A DNA stretch of 6,573 nt from CAZVCG01 sp964649675 (GTDB taxonomy: Bacteria > Pseudomonadota > Alphaproteobacteria > UBA9219), in assembly GCA_964649675.1 (NCBI GenBank), contig CAZYPX010000102.1, positions 1-6,573 on the forward strand. The letters are read 5' to 3'. A program made the position numbers and the translations under genes. A model generated the notes under the pieces. It ran no database searches and was not told the DNA's origin. It was given only the letters and a program-made list of their open reading frames with translations. Within the stretch, counting starts at the first letter, position 1. The number at the start of each line of letters is the position of its first letter. Below, in pieces: positions 1-5,638 of this stretch.

Positions 1-1
1 C

Positions 2-586
2 ACCACGTGCGGCATCGGCACTGTTCCGGCGGGTGTCGATGTGTCGGCGCATCGCGTGAAAGCGGGCGATGCGGTTCTGCTGAGCGGGCCTATCGGCGAT
101 CATGGCATGGCCGTGATGTCGAAACGCGAAAATCTGTCGTTCGAGAGCGAAATCGTCTCGGACAGCGCGCCGCTGAACGGCCTTGTCGCCGCGATGCTGG
201 CGTGCGGCGCGGACATCCATGCGCTGCGCGATCCGACGCGCGGGGGCCTGGCCACCACGTTGAACGAAATCGCGCAAACGGCAAAGGCAGGAATCCGTAT
301 CGAGGAAACCGCGATCCCCGTGAGGCCTGCCGTGCAAAGCGCGTGCGAGATTTTGGGGCTCGATCCGCTTTACGTCGCGAACGAAGGGCGTTTGATCGCT
401 TTTTGCGCGGCCAAGGACGCCGATACTCTCCTCAGGGCGATGCGCGACCATGAATACGGGCGCGAGGCGTCGATCATCGGCCATGTCGTGGAGGACAGCG
501 GCCAATTCGTGGAAATGCGCACAGCCTTAGGCGGCAACCGCATCGTCGATTGGCTGACCGGCGAACAGCTTCCGCGCATTTGCTAA
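2..586 (+). CDS. hypE: HypE, hydrogenase expression/formation protein (C-terminal part, 5' end outside window)
   Basis: HypE dehydrates the thiocarbamate that HypF places on its own C-terminal cysteine, forming the thiocyanate that donates CN- to the iron of [NiFe] hydrogenases, through the HypC-HypD complex in the cytoplasm. The reading frame is open from base 2 and gives the last 194 residues of a protein usually about 340 long, so most of the N-terminal ATP-binding half lies upstream. Visible are the AIRS/PurM-type C-terminal domain segments GPIGDHGMAVMS, LRDPTRGGLATTLNEIA and LYVANEGR, all typical of HypE. The protein ends exactly in PRIC, with the catalytic cysteine as the last residue before TAA. 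HypE usually closes a hyp operon, which fits the abrupt change to opposite-strand genes here. Its stop overlaps by four bases the stop of the convergent RsbW-like gene. The identification is very secure. The ATG at base 41 is internal and not the true start. Confidence 0.96.
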   Translation, partial: TTCGIGTVPAGVDVSAHRVKAGDAVLLSGPIGDHGMAVMSKRENLSFESEIVSDSAPLNGLVAAMLACGADIHALRDPTRGGLATTLNEIAQTAKAGIRIEETAIPVRPAVQSACEILGLDPLYVANEGRLIAFCAAKDADTLLRAMRDHEYGREASIIGHVVEDSGQFVEMRTALGGNRIVDWLTGEQLPRIC

Positions 587-1044
587 AGCCTGAACCAGAC
601 ATGAAGCTTGTGGCGATCGTGACTGAGCGTCACGTTGCGCGAGAGTCGCGCCACTATGGGAAAGCCAAAGCCGCCGGGCGCGTCGCGCCAATAATCGGGA
701 AGACCACCTCGCCGCGCCTTTGCAAGCCTGCGCGCCGCCGCCTCGCCAAGCGGCGGTTTTTGGTAAAAGGTCAGAAGCGCAACGCGTCCGCGCCGTCGCG
801 CGTAGAGAACAAGATGCTCTGCCCGCGCGTGCATGGCGGCGTTGGCGACGCATTCGGCCAAAAGCAGATACATGTCGCCGCCGTCGTTCAACAACGCGGG
901 AAGCTCCGACGCGAGAGCCTCCAACGTCGCCTCGTCCCACAGGGCTTTGTTGTCGATGACGGCTTTATAGGCGTTGCCCGAATGGAAAGCCGCAGCGTCG
1001 GCGGCTTTCAGGACGTCGGGGGAAGGCATTCCAAACAGGCGCAT
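583..1044 (-). CDS. RsbW/SpoIIAB-like ATP-binding (HATPase_c_2) protein, probable anti-sigma factor or switch kinase
   Basis: A 153-residue protein with the fold signature of the GHKL ATPase/anti-sigma kinase group. The N box is clear at residues 60-73 (E64, N68, H72 in an E-x3-N-A-x2-H pattern), and a glycine-rich G2-like segment GGFGFPIVARLS lies at 124-135. The family (RsbW, SpoIIAB) binds a sigma factor or other target and phosphorylates its STAS antagonist on serine. Oddly, the D-x-G-x-G box expected near residue 90 is not recognisable; that stretch reads LTFYQKPPLGEA. ATP binding or kinase activity may therefore be altered, and the protein could work mainly by binding its partner. It lies 15 bases after the STAS gene and is last in the switch cassette, so cotranscription is likely. 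The ribosome site before ATG 1044 is weak (GGGG about 8 bases upstream), which suggests translation coupled to the STAS gene. The specific target is unknown. Confidence 0.8.
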   Translation of the reverse strand: MRLFGMPSPDVLKAADAAAFHSGNAYKAVIDNKALWDEATLEALASELPALLNDGGDMYLLLAECVANAAMHARAEHLVLYARRRGRVALLTFYQKPPLGEAAARRLAKARRGGLPDYWRDAPGGFGFPIVARLSRNVTLSHDRHKLHVWFRL

Positions 1045-1059
1045 CGTTTTGCCCCATGG

Positions 1060-1377
1060 TCACACTCGGATTTCCGCGATCCTGTTCAACTCAACCATTT
1101 CGAAAAGTCTGTTGATGTTCAAGCCGGGCTTTTCGATGACGAAATTCGCGTTTTTCTCGCGCGCGCGGCGCATGACGCGTATCAAAATCCCAAGCCAATG
1201 GCTGTCCATGCGCGTAACCTCGGCGAAATTCATCCGGACCTTGCCGACCTCGCCGTCGTCGACAAGCTTTGTCACCTGATACACGAGCTGTTCGCCTTCG
1301 GCGTGCTGGTGAAAGGTGAGCGACCCCGAGATATAAACAACCAGATCGTCCCCTTCCCTTCGGAATTTGAACGCCAT
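1060..1377 (-). CDS. STAS-domain anti-sigma factor antagonist (SpoIIAA/RsbV-like)
   Basis: A 105-residue single-domain protein, the usual length for SpoIIAA/RsbV. The N-terminal strands (residues 1-20, LVVYISGSLTF) match the family's opening beta strands. The phosphorylation loop is at 56-65, with D58-S59 placed like Asp57-Ser58 of SpoIIAA, followed by LGILIRVMRRA as the next helix. The C-terminal part, GLNINRLFEMVELNRI, matches the usual 'v.rlfe..gl..i' ending. In the family, unphosphorylated protein captures the RsbW-type partner and frees its target; the partner phosphorylates it, and a PP2C phosphatase resets it. Both such partners flank it here. After Ser59 the usual S/T-G pair is replaced by His-Trp, which is unusual. 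Only 4 bases separate it from the phosphatase gene. A strong ribosome site supports ATG 1377. The family call is secure; the target pathway is not known. Confidence 0.88.
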   Translation of the reverse strand: MAFKFRREGDDLVVYISGSLTFHQHAEGEQLVYQVTKLVDDGEVGKVRMNFAEVTRMDSHWLGILIRVMRRAREKNANFVIEKPGLNINRLFEMVELNRIAEIRV

Positions 1378-1381
1378 GAAA

Positions 1382-2521
1382 CTATCTCCTTTGCAGTACG
1401 ATAAGGGTGAGATCGTCGGGCGGCGGTTCGGCCGTCACAAGATTTTCGGCAAGGCATGGACCGCGCGAACAGGCTTTGCGTAGCGCCGCAACGGTTTCGA
1501 CCGCATCGCCGTCGAGCCATCCGTCGCTGGCCAGTGCCAGAGCACCGCCCGGCGGTAAAACGGCCGTCAAAGCCGCCGCATGAACCATGCCGGAACCCAA
1601 AGGCAACCCGCGCGTCTTTAGTTCCGCAACGCCTTCGCCGTCGCGGATAAGCGGCGAAGGAATGTTGCTGCCTGCATAGCGCACCGACCCGTCGCGGCGA
1701 TTGTAAACGAGGGCCACGGCACCGGCGAAAAGCTGGCCGAAGGATATTTTCGCCATCGCGCCGTCGAGCTTTTCGAGAAACACGCCGGGGTCGCGCAGGT
1801 AATCGTGGTTTTCCTGAACAAGGCAATCGACGCGCAAAGCGTTGATCGCCCCCGCGAGGCCATGCGCGCTGGCGTCCACCAAGACGACGGCGAGTTCGTC
1901 GTCGCAAAGAGGAATAAGCGACCATAAATCGCCGCCGATTTCATCGTGCGGCCTGTAAACCGCCGAGCAGATAAGACCGTAACGCCCCGCGATCTCCTGC
2001 GCCCTTTCGGGAGTGGGCAAAATAGCGTTGAGGAACGCGTGGGTGATTTCAATATGAGCCTGAATGCGGTTACGGTAGTCGAAAAGAACGCGCGCGGCGA
2101 TGGCGGACCGCAAGTGAGCGTGAAGGCGCGCCTCAAGCTCGGTGACGTGGAACGGACGCCTGACAACGTCCGTCGCGCCGAGCTCGAAGCATCGCACGAG
2201 ATCGCCATCACTTTGAAGGCTCGTCAACACAAGGACCGCAACGCTTTCACAAAGATTGTACGCGCGTATGCGGCGCATGATCTCGTACCCGTCCATGCCG
2301 GGCATCCGTATGTCGAGCAGGACGAGATCGGGCCGGAACCGCGCGATGAAATCCCAGGCCGTCGCGCCGTCCTCCGCTTCGTCAATTATGCCGATGCGCA
2401 ACCTTTTGCAGACCTCTCGCAGCAAGAGGCGATTGCTGCGTTCGTCGTCAACGATCAGCACATGCGCCCGCGCGAAGTCCGAGAGCGACAGAACGTTTAT
2501 TCCGGAAGTTGAAAACGGCAT
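1382..2521 (-). CDS. Response regulator with PP2C-type (SpoIIE/RsbU-like) serine phosphatase output
   Basis: A 379-residue cytoplasmic protein. The receiver domain spans about residues 19-138: acidic pocket D25-D26, phospho-acceptor D70 in LVLLDIRMPGMDGYE, and T100. A helical linker at about 140-170 ends in the ILPTPE segment common in RsbU-type proteins. The PP2C phosphatase domain spans about 175-377, with metal-site motifs EIGGD (194-198), DASAHG (216-221), SDGWLDG (332-338) and PPDDLT (367-372). It should dephosphorylate the STAS protein encoded 4 bases downstream when its receiver is activated. Spacing from D70 and T100 matches CheY, but the position of CheY Lys109 is Arg122 (RRPF), so receiver signalling may be atypical. 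ATG 2521 is favoured because an in-frame TGA lies seven codons upstream; the ribosome site is poor (GGGG-rich). The separate RsbW-like gene downstream matches the absence of a kinase domain in this protein. Confidence 0.93.
   Translation of the reverse strand: MPFSTSGINVLSLSDFARAHVLIVDDERSNRLLLREVCKRLRIGIIDEAEDGATAWDFIARFRPDLVLLDIRMPGMDGYEIMRRIRAYNLCESVAVLVLTSLQSDGDLVRCFELGATDVVRRPFHVTELEARLHAHLRSAIAARVLFDYRNRIQAHIEITHAFLNAILPTPERAQEIAGRYGLICSAVYRPHDEIGGDLWSLIPLCDDELAVVLVDASAHGLAGAINALRVDCLVQENHDYLRDPGVFLEKLDGAMAKISFGQLFAGAVALVYNRRDGSVRYAGSNIPSPLIRDGEGVAELKTRGLPLGSGMVHAAALTAVLPPGGALALASDGWLDGDAVETVAALRKACSRGPCLAENLVTAEPPPDDLTLIVLQRR
1385..1392 (-). promoter_or_regulatory. Strong Shine-Dalgarno site of the STAS gene
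   Basis: Read on the minus strand the site is AAAGGAGA, with GGAG 8 bases before ATG 1377. It lies inside the last codons (Gln-Arg-Arg) of the upstream phosphatase gene, just before its TAG stop. It is the best ribosome site I could find among the cassette genes. This suggests that the STAS protein is made in larger amounts than its phosphatase or the RsbW-like partner, which fits a stoichiometric switch protein. Confidence 0.75.
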
Positions 2522-2551
2522 AGCCCCGGCCCCATTATGTCAGGGCTTATT

Positions 2552-2565
2552 AAAGGCTTTCCTTT
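2552..2565. repeat. Short inverted repeat in the AT-rich 104-base intergenic gap
   Basis: Five-base arms AAAGG and CCTTT enclose a CTTT loop on the + strand, and a second overlapping repeat, CCTTTTTAAGG, covers 2561-2571. They sit in the gap between the stop of the sigma-54 regulator and the start of the receiver-phosphatase gene, in a locally AT-rich patch of otherwise GC-rich DNA. It could be a weak terminator, an operator or chance. The stems are too short for a confident terminator, and I see no convincing -35/-10 or -24/-12 promoter in the gap. Confidence 0.3.
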
Positions 2566-2625
2566 TTAAGGCGAGATTAAACGGCGGCATACGATGGTGC
2601 ACATTTTTGGCCGCAACGCGCGTTT

Positions 2626-4029
2626 TCAGGCCTCGCCCGCGGCTTTCCACGCTTGAAGCTTGCGATAAAGCGTGGACGGACTGACCTCGAGCAACGCGGC
2701 CGCTTTCGCGACGTCCTGATGCGTTATGTCGAGCACATGCAAAATGGCCTCTTTTTCGATAAGCCAGAGAGGTTTGACAACCATGTCCGTTTTAGGCTCC
2801 GCCGCGTTCGGCGCAACTTCAGACCCGGAATCCGCGTCCACGTTCCCGAGCGCTCGCATGGCGCCGGGCAGCATGGACTCGTCAAGCAGCGGCCCTTTGT
2901 TCAGGACGACGGCCGTGCGGATCGTGTTTTCCAGCTCGCGCACGTTGCCGGGCCATTCGTAGCGGCGGAAAATCCGCAAAACCTCAGGCGCGAAACCCGT
3001 GAAATCCTTTTTCTCGTCCTTGCCGTATTTATTGAGGAAGTAAGCCGCCAGAAACAAGATATCGTCATCGCGATGACGCAAGGGTGGAATTTCGAGCGGA
3101 ACGACGTGAAGACGATAGTATAGGTCTTCCCGCAATCTGCCAGCCTTGACCTCTTCGAGCGGCGAACGGTTGGTGGCCGCGATAATTCGCACGTCCACCG
3201 TTTCGCTTTTGCTCGAGCCCACCGGCGTCATCTCGCACGTTTGCAGAAAACGGAGAAGCTTGACTTGAAGATCAAGCGGCAATTCGGTGACTTCGTCAAG
3301 AAACAGCGTGCCTCCGTCGGCCTTTCGCGCCGCGCCGTCATGGTCATTCACCGCACCCGTAAAGGCTCCCCTCACATGGCCGAACAGCATACTTTCCATT
3401 AGCTCGCGCGGAATAGCCCCGCAATTGATCGCGATGAACGGACGGGCGCGGCGGGGACTGGCCTGATGAATGGCGTGAGCCGCCAGCTCCTTTCCGGTGC
3501 CGCTTTCGCCCGTGATGAAAACGCTCGCGTTGCTGACGGCCACGGATTCAATAACCCGATAGACGGCCTGCATCGGCGACGACTGGCCAATGAAGCCGAA
3601 AAAACTTTCGTGATTCAGCGCCTGACGGAACGCGCCCACTTCGCGCGCAAGCTCGGCAGCCTCGATCACCTTGCTCAGCGTCACGCCCAGGCGATCGGCC
3701 GAAAACGGTTTGTGCAGGAAATCGGCGGCGCCTTCCTTTGTGACGAGCCGCCCCGCCTTGGGTGAACTGTCAACCGTCATGACAACGATGGGCAAACGTG
3801 GATAAAGACGCCGCGCGAAACGCAAGACTTCGATACCCTCCATGTCAGGCAAATGCAGATCCAGCAGCATGGCCGAAGGACAATACTCCCTGAGCCTGTC
3901 CATAGCGGCTTGCCCGTGGGATTCCGTCACGAACGTGTAACCGTAGGTTTTGACGCACTCTTCGTACATCATGGCCTGAGGCAGCGAGTCCTCGACGATA
4001 AGGATATTGCGTTCTTTCGCGGTGTTCAT
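2626..4029 (-). CDS. LuxO-like sigma-54-dependent response regulator (NtrC family)
   Basis: A 467-residue transcription activator. The receiver domain is at about 8-122: E13-D14 pocket, phospho-acceptor D57 in LLDLHLPDMEG, T85 and K107-P108. The AAA+ sigma-54 interaction domain is at about 145-380: Walker A GESGTGK (174-180), intact GAFTGA loop (221-226) that contacts sigma-54, Walker B GGTLFLDE (239-246), sensor AATNR, and GRLREDLYYRL at 297-307. A Fis-type helix-turn-helix is at about 438-460. Several segments match Vibrio LuxO closely as I recall it: FITGESGTGKE, PFIAINC, a G-A-A-x3-ADGGTLFLDE stretch, KLLRF, and SPSTLYRKLQAW at the end. It should activate sigma-54 promoters when phosphorylated; no cognate kinase or target promoter was found here. 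ATG 4029 was chosen over an in-frame TTG at 4062 because it has AGGGAA just upstream and places the receiver at the usual distance from the N terminus. Equating it with LuxO function would be inference. Confidence 0.94.
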   Translation of the reverse strand: MNTAKERNILIVEDSLPQAMMYEECVKTYGYTFVTESHGQAAMDRLREYCPSAMLLDLHLPDMEGIEVLRFARRLYPRLPIVVMTVDSSPKAGRLVTKEGAADFLHKPFSADRLGVTLSKVIEAAELAREVGAFRQALNHESFFGFIGQSSPMQAVYRVIESVAVSNASVFITGESGTGKELAAHAIHQASPRRARPFIAINCGAIPRELMESMLFGHVRGAFTGAVNDHDGAARKADGGTLFLDEVTELPLDLQVKLLRFLQTCEMTPVGSSKSETVDVRIIAATNRSPLEEVKAGRLREDLYYRLHVVPLEIPPLRHRDDDILFLAAYFLNKYGKDEKKDFTGFAPEVLRIFRRYEWPGNVRELENTIRTAVVLNKGPLLDESMLPGAMRALGNVDADSGSEVAPNAAEPKTDMVVKPLWLIEKEAILHVLDITHQDVAKAAALLEVSPSTLYRKLQAWKAAGEA

Positions 4030-4031
4030 GG

Positions 4032-4037
4032 TTCCCT
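4032..4037 (-). promoter_or_regulatory. Probable ribosome binding site fixing ATG 4029 of the LuxO-like regulator
   Basis: On the minus strand AGGGAA lies directly upstream of ATG 4029 with short spacing. The further-upstream in-frame TTG at 4062 has no comparable site, so this element supports the shorter 467-residue protein. Confidence 0.5.
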
Positions 4038-4087
4038 GACGTTTTATAAACCGCCCGCACAACGACTGATGGCGGCAGGCAACGCGC

Positions 4088-5638
4088 CTATTCGCGCGTC
4101 CGCGCCGCCGGAGGAACGATCGCCCATCCGACGACAGCCTGCGGCAAAGCGGCCTGAGTGTGACGGGAAAGGGTTAAGGGTTGCTGAATCTCAGCGTCCG
4201 GAAAAAGAGCCTTATAGGACGGCGGCATGCGCCGCGCTTCTTCGGCATCGGCGCATTTGCCGCTGCACCATACGATGACGGCACCACGCTCATGCAGTAT
4301 AACAGGCTGAATCCACGGGCTTATCCGGTAATCTCCCTGAATGAACACATGGGGCCGACGCGCAAAGCTCCCGCCCGCGTGGTAAGCCGCGTTGCCCGCA
4401 ACCCATGTGTCGCCGACCACGACGGGCAAAGGCTCGCCAAAGCGTCGCTCCCACGCCTTGGTCAAGGATTCGCCCAGAGCCTTGCCCGGGAAATGGATCC
4501 GCAGGTCTTTGCCTTTCACATAAGGATAGACATGGTTCGAGACCGGCAGCGCTATCAGGAACAACGCGAAGACGGCAAGCCACGCCTTGGCGAAACGTCC
4601 AAGGCCCTTGGCGTCGGGGTATGGCGCGGCGCGCACCAGCAGCCACACGCCGATAAAATTCCACAAGCACGCGCCCCACATGTCGCGCGGCCGAAAGCCC
4701 AAGACCATAGACGCAGCCAACAACGCAAGCAAAGGCCCCAGCGCAACGGCATCGAGAAAAAACCTGTCGAACCCCGTCGCATGAGGCAAGAAGTTGGCGC
4801 TACGCCTCATGCGCCCCCCAATCAAAAGGAAAAAAAAGACCGCAAGCCCCGCGAGCGACAGCGCCTGAGCGGCCAGAAACTGGGCCGGAAACAGAATGCG
4901 CTGGTAAACATGCGCGGCTTCTTGCGCGCGGCTTCCGGCGTATGTAAAGGGCAGAAAATCGCCTTCGACGAGCCAAACGGCATGCGGCGCGATCAAAGCC
5001 AGCATCACCCCCAGCGCAAGATAAGGGCCCGCGCCCTTGAACCTTTGGCGCGCTTCGGGATGCAGAAAGCCCACGCCCGCGACGACCCCCAACATCAGGG
5101 CGGAACTGTATTTCGTGTAAAGGCCGCACGCCCCCCACAGTCCCAACAGCGCCCAATCGAACCAACGGTTTTCCTTTACCCCTCGGTGGAAGGACCATGC
5201 GATCAACGCCCAAAACGGCAGTTGAAGAACATTGGGGTTGAATTCGGGAATGGTGAAATTGTAATAAACCGCGCCCTGCAGCAAAAGCGCGCCGAGCAAC
5301 GCCGTGCGTTCGTCCGTCAACCGCAAAGCCGTGCGCCACACGGCCCAGAAAGCCACGACGACCGACAGGGCGCTGGCGAAGTAGGGTGTCCAGCGCGCGC
5401 CGTTCGTCAGAAGACCGAGAATCTCAAGGCACCACGCCTGCATCGGCGGATGCTTGTACGTGCCCATAAGCCATTCCCGCCCCCAGGCGAATCCTTCGAT
5501 CACATCGAGCGGCGCGTTCGGGTTGGCCAGAGCCGGAACGAGCGTCCACAGCGCAAGGTGCGCAGCAGCAGCGAGCCAGAAAACGTTCGACGGCGCGGCG
5601 GCGCAGAGACGCGCGGCGATTGCGCCGACCACCATCAT
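4088..5638 (-). CDS. Membrane glycosyltransferase, family 39 (PMT/ArnT-like)
   Basis: A 516-residue integral membrane protein. The N-terminal segment (residues 18-38) is hydrophobic, and many further membrane helices follow up to about residue 366; a hydrophilic C-terminal region of about 150 residues follows. The first periplasmic loop holds D45 and E48 (DVIEG), then GTYKHPPMQAW at 59-69, the arrangement typical of GT39/PMT_2 enzymes in which the acidic residue is catalytic and the K-x-P-P segment is conserved. Family members move a sugar from a polyprenyl-phosphate carrier to a lipid, glycan or protein on the outer face of the inner membrane. Its ATG overlaps the GT2 stop (ATGA), so the two are probably translated together, with the GT2 product as the likely donor. 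The ribosome site is otherwise weak. The acceptor and the sugar cannot be told from sequence. Two methionine codons start the frame; the first is used here. Confidence 0.88.
   Translation of the reverse strand: MMVVGAIAARLCAAAPSNVFWLAAAAHLALWTLVPALANPNAPLDVIEGFAWGREWLMGTYKHPPMQAWCLEILGLLTNGARWTPYFASALSVVVAFWAVWRTALRLTDERTALLGALLLQGAVYYNFTIPEFNPNVLQLPFWALIAWSFHRGVKENRWFDWALLGLWGACGLYTKYSSALMLGVVAGVGFLHPEARQRFKGAGPYLALGVMLALIAPHAVWLVEGDFLPFTYAGSRAQEAAHVYQRILFPAQFLAAQALSLAGLAVFFFLLIGGRMRRSANFLPHATGFDRFFLDAVALGPLLALLAASMVLGFRPRDMWGACLWNFIGVWLLVRAAPYPDAKGLGRFAKAWLAVFALFLIALPVSNHVYPYVKGKDLRIHFPGKALGESLTKAWERRFGEPLPVVVGDTWVAGNAAYHAGGSFARRPHVFIQGDYRISPWIQPVILHERGAVIVWCSGKCADAEEARRMPPSYKALFPDAEIQQPLTLSRHTQAALPQAVVGWAIVPPAARTRE

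Noticed and set aside
550..1404. A 284-codon open frame on the + strand opposite the STAS and RsbW-like genes
   Set aside because: It has no recognisable domain and is antisense to two genes with clear family motifs; its start lies inside hypE.
1272..1925. An Arg-rich 217-codon frame on the minus strand
   Set aside because: It is a shifted frame of the receiver-phosphatase and STAS genes with a composition typical of out-of-frame GC-rich DNA.
2595..2614. TGGTGCAC...TGGC on the + strand as a sigma-54 promoter
   Set aside because: The GG to GC distance is two bases longer than the strict -24/-12 spacing, and it points away from the phosphatase gene it would serve.
4043..4048. TATAAA on the minus strand upstream of the LuxO-like gene as a -10 box
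   Set aside because: No acceptable -35 sequence lies at 16-18 bases upstream, and the hexamer is too common to stand alone.
4051..4075. Possible terminator hairpin (minus-strand CCGCC ... GGCGG followed by TTTATAAAA) between the GT39 and LuxO-like genes
   Set aside because: The stem is only five pairs with a loop of about 15 bases and the T run is short and broken, so it is not strong enough to call.
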